Source: Rhodospirillaceae bacterium UBA6219
Lineage (GTDB): Bacteria > Pseudomonadota > Alphaproteobacteria > Rhodospirillales > Magnetospirillaceae
Direction: 5' to 3'
Assembly (NCBI GenBank): GCA_002435715.1
Contig: DISD01000034.1
Span: 1 to 25,439 of the forward strand
DNA: 25,439 nucleotides
Of the stretch, positions 1 through 8,212 are shown one piece after another. Under the pieces are notes generated by a model. It saw only the letters and a program-made list of their open reading frames with translations, searched no databases and was not told the DNA's origin. Positions within the stretch are counted from its first letter, which is position 1. Each line of letters opens with the position of its first letter. Position numbers and translations under genes: made by a program.

Positions 1-1065
1 TTCAACCCGGTGGCCCAGGCCAAGTTCGTCCACACCGTCAGCGCCGGCTATGTCTGCGCCTCGGTCTTCGTTCTGGGCGTCTCGGCCTTCTATCTGCTAC
101 GCGGCAAGCACGTCGGCTTCGCCAAGCGCTCGATGACCGTGGCCTCGGCCTTCGGCCTGGCGGCTTCGCTGTCCGTCGTCGTCCTGGGCGACCAGTCGGG
201 CTATAACCTGACCGATAACCAGAAGATGAAGCTCGCTGCGCTCGAGGCCATGTGGCACACCGAGCCTGCGCCGGCTGGCCTGACCCTGATCGGCATTCCC
301 AGCATGAAGGATCGCGAAACCCACTACGGCGTCCATGTGCCGTGGGTCATGGGTCTGATCGCGACCCGCACCATCGACAAGCCGGTCGAAGGCATCTTCG
401 AACTGGTCGCCACCGCCGAGGACCGTATCGAATCCGGCGTCATCGCCTATGACGCCCTGGAGAAGGTCAAGGCCGATCCGGCCGATCCCGTCGCTCGCGG
501 CGTGTTCGAAACCCATCGTCGCGACCTGGGCTATGGTTTGCTGCTGAAGCGTCACGTCGCCGATCCGCGCATGGCCTCGCCTGAGCTGATCCAGAAGACG
601 GCGTGGGAAACGGTGCCGAACGTGCCGGCCCTGTTCTGGAGCTTCCGCATCATGGCCGGCATCGGCATGTTCATGATCCTGTTCTTCGCCACGGCCTTCT
701 ACCTCTGCACCGTGCGCAAGCATCAGACCCGCTGGTTCCTGCGTCTGGCCGTCCTGTGCCTGCCGCTGCCGTGGGTGGCCATCGAGTTCGGCTGGATCCT
801 GGCCGAGTTCGGACGTCAGCCCTGGGCGGTCGAAGGCGTGCTGCCGACCTTCCTCGGCGCCTCGTCCCTGAGCGTGCCCCAACTGTGGGCGACCATCATC
901 GGCTTCACCGCCCTGTACGGCGCCCTGGCTGTGGTCGAGGTCCGGTTGCTCCTCTACGCCATCAAGAAGGGGCCGTTCCACGAGCAGGAACTGTTCGGCG
1001 AACCTACGCCTGAAGCCCCGGCCCAATCGCCCAGCCAGCGCCCCGCCGCGCCCGCCGTGGCCTGA
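1..1065 (+). CDS. cydA: Cytochrome bd ubiquinol oxidase subunit I, C-terminal part (5' end outside window)
   Basis: Haem-bearing subunit of the inner-membrane quinol:O2 oxidoreductase that lets cells respire at low oxygen. The reading frame is open to base 1, so about 170 N-terminal residues are missing compared with the ~520-aa family. Numbering from the first in-window codon, FVH carries the histidine matching E. coli haem b558 ligand His186 (window residue 11). Window residues 77 and 82 match the Q-loop quinol-site Lys and Glu. RIM (Met 218) matches ligand Met393, and GRQPW is intact. The Q-loop runs from about residue 74 to 190, so this is the long E. coli-type loop rather than the short type. 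The C-terminus is rich in Pro and Ala. cydB follows after 27 nt, so the two are co-transcribed. The family call is secure; only the 5' end is unknown. Confidence 0.97.
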   Translation, partial: FNPVAQAKFVHTVSAGYVCASVFVLGVSAFYLLRGKHVGFAKRSMTVASAFGLAASLSVVVLGDQSGYNLTDNQKMKLAALEAMWHTEPAPAGLTLIGIPSMKDRETHYGVHVPWVMGLIATRTIDKPVEGIFELVATAEDRIESGVIAYDALEKVKADPADPVARGVFETHRRDLGYGLLLKRHVADPRMASPELIQKTAWETVPNVPALFWSFRIMAGIGMFMILFFATAFYLCTVRKHQTRWFLRLAVLCLPLPWVAIEFGWILAEFGRQPWAVEGVLPTFLGASSLSVPQLWATIIGFTALYGALAVVEVRLLLYAIKKGPFHEQELFGEPTPEAPAQSPSQRPAAPAVA

Positions 1066-1092
1066 CCCAGAGAGATTTTAGGACATCCGACC

Positions 1093-2244
1093 ATGGATCT
1101 TCCCCTCGACTTCGCCACCCTACGTCTGATCTGGTGGGGGCTGCTCGGCGTACTGCTGATCGGCTTCGCCCTGACCGACGGTTTCGACCTGGGCGTCGGC
1201 TCGCTCCTGCCCTTCGTCGCCAAGACGGATGAAGAGCGCCGTATGGTGATCAACACCGTCGGCGCGACCTGGGAGGGCAACCAAGTGTGGTTCATCCTGG
1301 GCGGCGGCGCCATCTTCGCCGCTTGGCCCACCATCTATGCCGCCGCTTTCTCGGGCTTTTACATCGCCCTGTTCCTGGTGTTGGCGGCGCTGATCATCCG
1401 TCCCGTCGGCTTCGAGTTCCGCAACAAGATCGCCGACACCAGATGGCGGTCGTTCTGGGACTGGGCCTTGGCCATCGGCGGGTTGGTGCCATCCTTGGTG
1501 TTCGGCGTCGCGTTCGGCAATCTGCTGCAAGGCGTGCCCTTCACCATCGATGCCGACATGCGCATCTTCTACGACGGCAGCGGCCTGTTCGAGCTGTTGA
1601 ACCCGTTCGGATTGCTGGCCGGGCTGGTGTCTTTGTGCATGCTGGTGTCGCACGGTTCGGTCTATCTGGCGGTCAAGGCCGACGGCCCGGTGCGCGACAG
1701 GGCCTTCCGGGTACAAAGCGTCGCCGCCCCCTTGGCGGTGGTTTCGTTCATCCTGGCCGGGCTGTGGCTGTCCATGGGCATCCCCGGCTTTGAAATCGTC
1801 GGCGCCGCGGTGACCGACGGCCCGTCCAACCCGCTGCTGAAACAGGTGGTGGTCAAGGACGGCGCCTGGATGGCCAATTTCTCCACCCATCCCTGGATGT
1901 GGACCGCCCCCGCCTTGGGTGTCGCCGGACCGGCGCTGGCTCTGCTGCTGGTGCGTCTGGGCCGTCCTGGCCTGGGCTTCGTCGCCAGCGGCACCGGCAT
2001 CCTGGGCATCATTTCCACCCCTGGGCTGGCCATGTTCCCGTTCCTGATGCCGTCCAGCATCATGCCGGCGGCCAGCCTGACGGTGTGGGATTCGTCGTCC
2101 AGCGAACGCACCTTGTTCGTCATGCTGGTCTGCACCCTGATCTTCCTGCCCATCGTCTTGTCCTACACCGCGTTCGTGTTCCGCGTCCTGCGCGGGCGCG
2201 TCACCACGGCACAGATCGAATCCAACCCCAGCGGCCATTACTAA
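1093..2244 (+). CDS. cydB: Cytochrome bd ubiquinol oxidase subunit II
   Basis: A 383-aa polytopic membrane subunit, close to the family's usual ~380 aa, that pairs with CydA. The N-terminus has the typical family pattern: a first helix followed by the conserved TDGFDLGVG segment (about residues 29-37), then the ATWEGNQVW block (about 58-66), which is strongly conserved in CydB. Later hydrophobic segments cover most of the protein, and it ends in a short cytoplasmic tail. The start follows 27 nt after the cydA stop. The stop codon overlaps the AAGGAGG ribosome site of cydX (2243-2249), so translation of the two is probably coupled. No cydDC assembly transporter is visible in the window. Confidence 0.97.
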   Translation: MDLPLDFATLRLIWWGLLGVLLIGFALTDGFDLGVGSLLPFVAKTDEERRMVINTVGATWEGNQVWFILGGGAIFAAWPTIYAAAFSGFYIALFLVLAALIIRPVGFEFRNKIADTRWRSFWDWALAIGGLVPSLVFGVAFGNLLQGVPFTIDADMRIFYDGSGLFELLNPFGLLAGLVSLCMLVSHGSVYLAVKADGPVRDRAFRVQSVAAPLAVVSFILAGLWLSMGIPGFEIVGAAVTDGPSNPLLKQVVVKDGAWMANFSTHPWMWTAPALGVAGPALALLLVRLGRPGLGFVASGTGILGIISTPGLAMFPFLMPSSIMPAASLTVWDSSSSERTLFVMLVCTLIFLPIVLSYTAFVFRVLRGRVTTAQIESNPSGHY

Positions 2245-2257
2245 GGAGGTCCGAACC

Positions 2258-2368
2258 ATGTGGTACTTCACCTGGATCCTAGGCATCGGCCTGGCCTGCG
2301 GGGCCGGCATCCTGAACGCGCTTTGGCATGAAATGCATCTGCCCGATCCGGGCGGCGCCGACGAATGA
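2258..2368 (+). CDS. cydX: Cytochrome bd small subunit CydX (36 aa)
   Basis: A 36-aa single-helix protein that begins MWYFTWILG, closely matching E. coli CydX (MWYFAWILG, 37 aa), and continues with an alternating Gly/Ala/Leu membrane helix and an acidic polar tail. CydX binds CydA and is needed for stable haem insertion and activity in E. coli. An AAGGAGG ribosome site lies 8 nt upstream and overlaps the cydB stop. The gene is third in the cyd operon, the usual position. It is short enough to be missed by length-filtered gene callers, but the N-terminal match and context make it convincing. Confidence 0.93.
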   Translation: MWYFTWILGIGLACGAGILNALWHEMHLPDPGGADE

Positions 2369-2419
2369 GTCTTGGCGCGGGCGCCCCAGACCGGGCGCCC
2401 GCCCGCAAGGAGAACCGAC

Positions 2420-2695
2420 ATGAGCAGACAATTGTGGACCGTTCTGACCGACCAGCAGCCGGTGGCGGTGATCGCGGCCGAAGCCTGGGAAACCGCTTGC
2501 CGCATCGCCTCGGCCCTGGCCGAGCATCACGACCTGCCGCCCCTGACCGGACCCACCCGACTGGTGCGGGCCGGTGACCGGGAACGCCAGGACACCTTGT
2601 CGCAAGCCCGCCAATTGGGCTGCGACCAATCGTTCCTGGCTTGCGTGCGCGGCGGCATGTTCCTGACCCATATCGAAAGTCTCGACCCGGCTTGA
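2420..2695 (+). CDS. Unknown 91-aa protein at the end of the cyd operon
   Basis: A soluble-looking 91-aa protein preceded by an AAGGAG ribosome site 7 nt before its ATG, 51 nt after cydX and just ahead of a strong hairpin, so it is probably the last gene of the cyd transcript. No signal peptide or membrane segment is visible. It contains two cysteines besides Cys27 (in LGCDQ and LACVRGG, near residues 68 and 75). I do not recognise the family. It is not an obvious YbgE, YbgT or CydH homologue, which are membrane proteins. Position suggests an accessory role in bd oxidase expression or assembly, but that is inference. An upstream in-frame start exists at 2372 but has no ribosome site as good as this one. 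Confidence 0.72.
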   Translation: MSRQLWTVLTDQQPVAVIAAEAWETACRIASALAEHHDLPPLTGPTRLVRAGDRERQDTLSQARQLGCDQSFLACVRGGMFLTHIESLDPA

Positions 2696-2735
2696 CCCCT
2701 CGACCAAGCCGAAATCAGACGAGTCTTTCGATGCG

Positions 2736-2765
2736 CCGGCCACCGGGAAGCGCCCCGGTGGCCGG
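2736..2765. terminator. Strong hairpin between convergent cyd and copper operons
   Basis: A perfect 12-bp GC-rich inverted repeat (arms 2736-2747 and 2754-2765, 6-nt loop) lies 40 nt after the last cyd-operon gene and between two convergent transcription units. It has no long T-run on either side, so it may act as a rho-assisted or bidirectional terminator or as a 3'-end stabiliser. The 138 nt from 2766 to 2903 hold no gene that I can support. Confidence 0.7.
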
Positions 2766-2903
2766 ATTGATCGACGTCCTTCGAGGGCCTTGGCTGGAAT
2801 GAACGTCCCCCGTCACGCCAGCCGCAAGCGGACAGGCTCCTCGACGCGTCCGGCCATCGACCGCCCCCAAGGTGGTCGGACGCAATTTCCAATCTGGCGA
2901 TAG

Positions 2904-3992
2904 TCAGGGATCGTGGGTTCTGAAGACGGCGGCCAAGCCGCCGCCGGGGGTGCGGAAATTGGTGATCTGTCCCTGGTACAGCCGGGCACCGAAGGCCAGC
3001 ACATTTCCCTGGTCGACATAGGCGCGGATGTCGACCTTGAAGCCGTTGTCCAATACCGACGGGGGCACCAAGGCCTGGGCCAGGGTGGTGGCCGGGTCCA
3101 AGCGTTCCCAGGTGACGCGGCTGATCTTGTCGCCGCGATAGCCGCCACGCCCGCCATAACCGAAGAACGGCTTGAAGAACAGCCCGTGACGGACCGTCCA
3201 GGTGGATTTCCAGGCACCTTGGAAAACCGGCGCCACCCACGCCCCGCACAGCGGGTCGGCCGACAAATCCGCCAAACGTCGTTTGTCGGCGAAGGCCTGA
3301 TGGCTGGCCGGATCGGGGATCAGCGTCACCTGTCCCGAACGACAAGCGATGGCCAAGGCGGCATGTTCGGGACGATCCAGGGCGAAATCGGTCAACCGGT
3401 TATAAGCGCCGTCGAAGCCACCGGGCCAATGCCGGCCATCGACGATCTGGGCGTCGATTCCCAAACGGGCGAAGCCACGCCGATACATCAGGAATTCCGG
3501 ATACAGGAATTGCTGTTCGGGCATATCGTCGACCACCGCCAGATGACGGGCCGAACCGGCGAAGGCGCGCAGTGCCAAATCCTCGGCGCGCGGGGCATCC
3601 AGACCGGCGGGCTCGACGTCGGGATGAAGACGCGACCAAGCCCGTTGCTGGGCCAGAACCAACAACAATCCGCCGGGATTGGTGTTGACCTCGATCAGGC
3701 GGGGACCGTTGGGGCCCAGGTGGAAATCATAGCCCAGCACACCGGGTCTGGCTGCGGCCGGGGCCTGCCGGCGCAAGAATTGGTCCAAGGCGGCGACCGC
3801 CCGCCGCAACTGATCCAATACGGCGGCGGGCACCAGCAACGCCTGTTCGGCCAGCAAGCCCGCGCGTTGTTCCAGCGCCGCCCAAATCTGCGGGTCGGCC
3901 ACCACCGTTCGCAAAGCCTGCCGCCGTGCCGCCGCGTCCGCCGACAGGGCGGCCAAGGCGGTGGGACCGGACAGACTGGCGACGGCGTTCAT
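2904..3992 (-). CDS. Circularly permuted ATP-grasp-like protein
   Basis: A 362-aa cytoplasmic protein with ATP-grasp motifs in unusual order. GYDF (87-90) and LIEVNTNPGG (99-108), which resemble the metal-binding E-x-N end of an ATP-grasp site, come first. YNRLTDF (198-204) follows, then the glycine-rich nucleotide loop FFKPFFGYGGRGGYRGDKI (272-290) and DIRAYV (321-326). Classical ATP-grasp enzymes have the glycine loop before the E-x-N motif, so this order points to a circularly permuted fold like the CP_ATPgrasp families. Such enzymes usually ligate a carboxylate to an amine or thiol, often in peptide or glutathione-like chemistry. The substrate is unknown. It is the last gene of the copper operon and its ATG overlaps the stop of the NosL-family gene by 4 nt, so a metal-binding small molecule or peptide product is conceivable, but that is speculative. 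Confidence 0.8.
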   Translation of the reverse strand: MNAVASLSGPTALAALSADAAARRQALRTVVADPQIWAALEQRAGLLAEQALLVPAAVLDQLRRAVAALDQFLRRQAPAAARPGVLGYDFHLGPNGPRLIEVNTNPGGLLLVLAQQRAWSRLHPDVEPAGLDAPRAEDLALRAFAGSARHLAVVDDMPEQQFLYPEFLMYRRGFARLGIDAQIVDGRHWPGGFDGAYNRLTDFALDRPEHAALAIACRSGQVTLIPDPASHQAFADKRRLADLSADPLCGAWVAPVFQGAWKSTWTVRHGLFFKPFFGYGGRGGYRGDKISRVTWERLDPATTLAQALVPPSVLDNGFKVDIRAYVDQGNVLAFGARLYQGQITNFRTPGGGLAAVFRTHDP

Positions 3993-4486
3993 TGCACCTT
4001 CCCGCGATCCAGTTTGTTCAACAGGTCGGACTTCACCTGGTCGAAACGCAAGATCGCCTTGCCCTGGTGGTCGCGCAGGAAATCCTTGGCTTCGGCCTCG
4101 CTGGCCAGGGGCACCAATTCATGGCCCATGGGGCCCAGGATGTCGGAACCGACCACGTACCAGGCCGATTGCGCCGGAATGGCCTCGACATTGTAGTAAT
4201 CGGTCACCGCCACCATGGCCACGTCCTCGGGCTTGTGCCCGGGGACATAGCGCTTGGGGTCGGCCAGGAACTTGAACATATCCTTGGCGCCGTCGAAATA
4301 ATGGGCGTGGCCGTCCTTGTAGACCACCGACGCCACCCATTCCGGGTATTTGGCGACGAACATGCCGCAGACCGGGCAGACCGAATCCGCCTTGGGCGGC
4401 GGCACCACCATCTCGCCCGCCCAAGCCTTGGGCAGGATAAACATGACAAGGAGCAGGATCAGGACGAGATGGCGGCGGGTCGTCAT
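3989..4486 (-). CDS. NosL-family copper chaperone
   Basis: A 165-aa exported protein of the NosL family, Cu(I)-binding accessory proteins first known from nitrous oxide reductase maturation. A cleavable signal peptide ends near AWA (21-23). The mature protein has the family signature CPVCGM (Cys37, Cys40, Met42), a His/Tyr-rich stretch after it (HAHYFDGAKDM) and the conserved SDILGPMGHEL segment (114-124). There is no lipobox, whereas many NosL proteins are lipoproteins, so it is probably free in the periplasm. Its start shares one base with the stop of the second NosL-like gene (TGATG). No nosZ or other nos gene is in the window, so it may serve another cuproprotein such as a terminal oxidase. 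Confidence 0.9.
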   Translation of the reverse strand: MTTRRHLVLILLLVMFILPKAWAGEMVVPPPKADSVCPVCGMFVAKYPEWVASVVYKDGHAHYFDGAKDMFKFLADPKRYVPGHKPEDVAMVAVTDYYNVEAIPAQSAWYVVGSDILGPMGHELVPLASEAEAKDFLRDHQGKAILRFDQVKSDLLNKLDRGKVQ

Positions 4487-5094
4487 CAGTGCTTCATGCC
4501 TTCCTGCGCGGCCTTGGCGGCGGCGGCCTTGCGCTTTTCCTCGCGCTTCATGCGGATCATCTTGGTGTCTTCGGCCATACCCAGATAGGACAGCGTCAAC
4601 GCCTTGTCGAAATCGACCACCTCGCCCGAGCCCTTGGCGGCATCGGCCGCGACCTTGGACGCGAACGAGGTCTTGGGGGTCTTGCTCATCACCGGCTTGT
4701 GATCGCCGCCGATGACGTAAAAGGCGATTTCGGCGTTGGTCAGCGGCTTGATCGCCTCGCCCGAGCCGTTGTCGGGAGCATAGATGGCCTTGGGCACACG
4801 GTCCAGGTTCAAGGACAGCGAGATAGCGGCGCAGTGGATGGAACAGGTGCCGTCCACCAGATCATCCGAGTAATGAATCAGATGGCGGCTGAAATGGTAT
4901 TGCTTGCGGTCCATGCCGCAATAGGGGCATTTCGGGTACTTGTCGAACTCGTTCTCCAAGGGCTTGGCATCCTTGGGCTTCTTGGGCATGAACTGCATGG
5001 GCGTGCCGTCGCCTTCGGCGGCATGGGCCGGGGCGATGGTGGCAGCGGCGGCGGCGATGGCACTGCCGGCCAGCAGGAAATGACGACGGTTCAT
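4486..5094 (-). CDS. NosL-like protein with Tat-type signal
   Basis: A 202-aa protein that starts MNRRHFLLAG, a twin-arginine-like signal, with likely cleavage after APAHA (residue 25). The mature part holds CPYCGM (Cys56, Cys59, Met61), matching the CPxCGM core of NosL, followed by a His-rich segment (YHFSRHLIHY, 66-75) and CSIHC (Cys84, His87, Cys88), which could add further copper or thiol ligands. The C-terminus is lysine-rich. I chose the ATG at 5094 because a GAGGGGA-type ribosome site precedes it and the signal peptide begins there; the reading frame continues upstream into the preceding gene without a plausible start. It overlaps the next NosL gene by one base. Tat export would suggest folding or metal loading before export, which is inference. 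Confidence 0.88.
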   Translation of the reverse strand: MNRRHFLLAGSAIAAAAATIAPAHAAEGDGTPMQFMPKKPKDAKPLENEFDKYPKCPYCGMDRKQYHFSRHLIHYSDDLVDGTCSIHCAAISLSLNLDRVPKAIYAPDNGSGEAIKPLTNAEIAFYVIGGDHKPVMSKTPKTSFASKVAADAAKGSGEVVDFDKALTLSYLGMAEDTKMIRMKREEKRKAAAAKAAQEGMKH

Positions 5095-5111
5095 TTTTAT
5101 TCCCCTCTCTC

Positions 5112-5801
5112 TCACCAATTGGGCAAGGGCAACATCACTTCGAAAAAGCGGATGCCCTGCGACAGGGTGGCCACGCCCAGGGCGATGACCACCAAAGCGG
5201 CCGCCTTCAGCAAGATCCCGCGTAAACGGGCGCCAAGACGGCCGAAAACCACGCTGACGAAAACCATGGACGGCAAGGTGCCCAGGCCGAAGGCCAGCAA
5301 CAGCCCGGCCCCGGCCAGCGGATGCGGCGCCGCCGTCGCCTTGACCGCCATGGCCAGGGTCAGGGCGCAGGGCATCAGCCCGTTCATCACCCCGCCCAAA
5401 GCCGCGCCGCGCATGGGTCCAGCTTGGCCGGCGGCGGCGAACATCTTGCGCGCCGCGGCGGCCGGCAAACCGATGGCCGGCAGACGCATGGGCAGCCAGC
5501 CCAGGATGTCCAACCCCAGCACGATGACCACCAGCCCGGCGACGATCTGCAAGATCGCCTGGGCCTTGCCGATGATGCCGGTGGAGACAAGAGCCAAGCC
5601 GATGGCGGCGGCCACCAACCCGACCAGGGTATAGATGCCGAGGCGAGCGCCGTGATAGGCGACCAGGGGGCGCCAGCCCTTGCCCGCGTCGCCCATGCGC
5701 ACGAAGAAGGCCGAAACCAACGACCCGCACATGCCGACGCAATGGCCGCTGCCCAGGATGCCGGCGGTGAAGGCCAGACCGTAATCCAGTTGGCCGTCCA
5801 T
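5112..5801 (-). CDS. TauE/SafE (UreH-like, CcdA-related) membrane protein
   Basis: A 229-aa integral membrane protein with about six helices. Two conserved cysteine motifs stand out: GHCVGMCG in the first helix (Cys21, Cys25) and NGLMPC before a later helix (Cys145). This is the pattern of the 'sulfite exporter TauE/SafE' or cytochrome-c-biogenesis-transmembrane-like proteins commonly encoded beside copper P-type ATPases such as FixI/CcoI. Related DsbD/CcdA proteins pass electrons across the membrane, so a role in copper or thiol redox transfer is plausible. Its ATG shares one base with the ATPase stop (TGATG), which fixes the start. The substrate is not determined by sequence. Confidence 0.88.
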   Translation of the reverse strand: MDGQLDYGLAFTAGILGSGHCVGMCGSLVSAFFVRMGDAGKGWRPLVAYHGARLGIYTLVGLVAAAIGLALVSTGIIGKAQAILQIVAGLVVIVLGLDILGWLPMRLPAIGLPAAAARKMFAAAGQAGPMRGAALGGVMNGLMPCALTLAMAVKATAAPHPLAGAGLLLAFGLGTLPSMVFVSVVFGRLGARLRGILLKAAALVVIALGVATLSQGIRFFEVMLPLPNW

Positions 5802-8212
5802 CAGCGATCCCCCTTTTGCAGGCGCAGCGAATTGGCCACCACCGACACCGACGACAGGGCCATGGCGGTGGACGCCACCATGGGGCTCAGCCGCCCCAGC
5901 GCCGCGCCGGGAATGGCCACGGTGTTGTAGCCCATGGCCCAGATCAGGTTCTGGCGGATGATGGTCATGGTGCGGCGTGACAGGGCGATCATCTCGGCCA
6001 CCTTGGCGATGTCGCCGCCCACCAGGGTGATGGCGGCGCAATCCATGGCCACATGGGTGCCGCCGCCGATGGCGAAGCCCACCTGGGCGGCGGCCAAAGC
6101 GGGGGCATCGTTGATGCCGTCGCCGACCATGCCCACCTGTTCGCCTTGGGCGCGCAATCGTTCCACCAAATCCATCTTGTCGGCCGGCGTGGCGCCGGCC
6201 AGCACTTCGGCGATGCCCACTTGGGCGGCCACCGCTTTCGCCACCGCCGCCACGTCGCCGGTGGCCATGATGGTCCGCACCCCCATTTCATGCAGGGCGG
6301 CCACCGCCTGGGCGGCGCCGGGGCGCGGCTGGTCGGCGATGGCGAAAGCCGCCGCCAGCTTGCCGTCCACTTCCACCCCCACCGGGGTGGCGCCGCTTTC
6401 GGCGATGGCGGACAGCATCGAGCTCGAACGCGGATCGCCCAGCATGCGGGCGTTGCCGATGACCACGTCATGGCCGTCCACCCGACCCCGCAAGCCCTGG
6501 CCGGGCTGGGCCTGAACGTCTTGGGCCAAAACCGGGGAAACACCCCGGGCGCGGCAGAATTCCAAGATGGCGCGCCCCAGATGATGTTCCGACACCGCTT
6601 CCACCGCCGCCACCAGGGCCAGCAGCCGGGCTTCGTCGCAACCATCGGCGGGGATGAAATCCACCACCCGGGGCCGGCCCTCGGTGATGGTGCCGGTCTT
6701 GTCGAAGACCAGCACCGACAGATGGCCGGCACTTTCCAGCGCCGCGCCGTCCTGGATGAACAGGCCGCGCCGCGCCGCCTGGCCGGTGGCGGCCATGATG
6801 GCGGTGGGGGTGGCCAGACCCAGGGCGCAGGGACAGGCGATCAGCAGCACCGAAACGGCGGCATCCAGCCCCTTGGCCAGACCGCGACCGGACAACAACC
6901 ACGACGTCAAGGTGAAGGCGGCAAAGCCGACGACACCGGGCACGAACACCGCCGACACCCGGTCGGCCAGACGCTGCACCGGCAGTTTGGCGGCCTGGGC
7001 GTGATCGACCATGCGGACGATGCCGGCCAGAACGGTGTCGGCGCCAACGGCCGTGGTGCGCATGACCAGCGGGCCGGTGCCGTTGACGCAGCCGCCGGCC
7101 AAAGTGTCCCCCGCCTGTTTGACCACCGGCAGGCTTTCGCCGGTCAGCAGCGATTCGTCGATGCTGGACAGGCCCGATTCCACCACGCCGTCCACCGGGA
7201 TGCGTTCCCCCGGACGGACCAGCACCATGTCGCCCACCGCCACCTGTTCCACCGGCACCACGCTTTCGCCCCCGTCGCGCAGCAAGGTGGCGAATTGCGG
7301 TTGCAAATCGATCAGCCGGCGGATGGCGTCGCCGGCCTTGCCCTTGGCCCGTTCTTCCAACCAACGCCCCAGCAACACGAAGGCGACGATGCCGGCGGCG
7401 GCCTCGAAATACAGATGATGGCGCCGCCCCAGCAACGAGACGACGGAATGGCCATAGGCGGCACCAGCACCGATGGCGATCAGCGTGTCCATGTTGGCGG
7501 CGCGGTGACGGGCCAACTTGACGGCGCGATCGAAGAACGGCCGTCCCGCCCCCAAAACCACCGGGGTGGTCAGCACCAGTTCCAACAAGCGCCACGGCCA
7601 GGAGCGCGGCATGGCCATGCCCAGAACCATCACCGGCAGGGTCAAGGCCCCGGCCCACAAGGCGCGACGCTTGGCTTCGGCCAAACGCTGGCGCTCGGCT
7701 TCCACCACCTGACGACGCTGGGCCAGGCTGTCCATGGGACGCGCCACATAGCCCAGGCCGGACACCAGTTTTTCCACCGCCGCCCGATCCAGGCCGCCAA
7801 TGATGGTGGCGGTTTCCGATGCATAATTGACGCTGGCCGAACGCACCCGGGGATCGCGCCCCAGGCTCAGTTGGATCAGCGCCGCGCATGACGCGCAGGT
7901 CATGCCCTGCACCGCCACCGAGATTTCGCGTTCTTCACCCGCTTCGACGGCCGGCGCATTGGGCAGCCGGGCTTGGCCCAGATTGCCCACCACCCGATCC
8001 AACAGCACCAGCACATGCTCGGCCGGCATTTTTCGCGGGTCGAAACGCACCGCCACCGATCCCAGCCGCGCCACCACCCGTACCTCGTGGATGGCCGGAT
8101 GCTTGCGCAGCAAGATGTCCAACAACAACGCCCGTTCGGCATCGCCCCGTAAGATCGGGGCGAGCACCCGCACGCGTCGGCGCAAACGCTGGACGACCTG
8201 GATATGGTTCAT
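5801..8212 (-). CDS. Copper-translocating P-type ATPase (P1B-1, CopA-like)
   Basis: An 803-aa inner-membrane pump that uses ATP to move Cu+ out of the cytoplasm, either for detoxification or for delivery to periplasmic cuproenzymes. Residues about 14-80 look like an HMA fold without CxxC; a second HMA domain has GMTCASC (103-109). Further landmarks are TGES (357-360), the membrane metal site CPC (460-462), the phosphorylation motif DKTGT (Asp504), TGD (651-653) and GDGIND (697-702). Tyr762-Asn763 and the MALSS segment (784-788) in the last two helices are the Cu+ class signature. The usual SEHP motif reads SEHH (541-544): the ATP-site His is kept but the Pro is replaced. The ATG at 8212 overlaps the preceding stop by 4 nt. 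Context with NosL-like and CcdA-like genes favours a delivery role. Confidence 0.94.
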   Translation of the reverse strand: MNHIQVVQRLRRRVRVLAPILRGDAERALLLDILLRKHPAIHEVRVVARLGSVAVRFDPRKMPAEHVLVLLDRVVGNLGQARLPNAPAVEAGEEREISVAVQGMTCASCAALIQLSLGRDPRVRSASVNYASETATIIGGLDRAAVEKLVSGLGYVARPMDSLAQRRQVVEAERQRLAEAKRRALWAGALTLPVMVLGMAMPRSWPWRLLELVLTTPVVLGAGRPFFDRAVKLARHRAANMDTLIAIGAGAAYGHSVVSLLGRRHHLYFEAAAGIVAFVLLGRWLEERAKGKAGDAIRRLIDLQPQFATLLRDGGESVVPVEQVAVGDMVLVRPGERIPVDGVVESGLSSIDESLLTGESLPVVKQAGDTLAGGCVNGTGPLVMRTTAVGADTVLAGIVRMVDHAQAAKLPVQRLADRVSAVFVPGVVGFAAFTLTSWLLSGRGLAKGLDAAVSVLLIACPCALGLATPTAIMAATGQAARRGLFIQDGAALESAGHLSVLVFDKTGTITEGRPRVVDFIPADGCDEARLLALVAAVEAVSEHHLGRAILEFCRARGVSPVLAQDVQAQPGQGLRGRVDGHDVVIGNARMLGDPRSSSMLSAIAESGATPVGVEVDGKLAAAFAIADQPRPGAAQAVAALHEMGVRTIMATGDVAAVAKAVAAQVGIAEVLAGATPADKMDLVERLRAQGEQVGMVGDGINDAPALAAAQVGFAIGGGTHVAMDCAAITLVGGDIAKVAEMIALSRRTMTIIRQNLIWAMGYNTVAIPGAALGRLSPMVASTAMALSSVSVVANSLRLQKGDR

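Noticed and set aside
97..1026. 309-aa open frame antisense to cydA
   Set aside because: Composition is typical of the antisense of a high-GC gene, with no motif or ribosome site, and cydA is certain.
1120..2505. 461-aa minus-strand open frame across cydB and cydX
   Set aside because: Antisense artefact of high GC; rich in Gly/His/Gln/Arg without any domain.
2913..4196. 427-aa plus-strand open frame
   Set aside because: Lies antisense to the ATP-grasp and NosL genes, which have clear motifs and coupled starts.
6053..7891. 612-aa plus-strand open frame
   Set aside because: Antisense to the copper ATPase; His/Gly/Gln-rich shadow without motifs.
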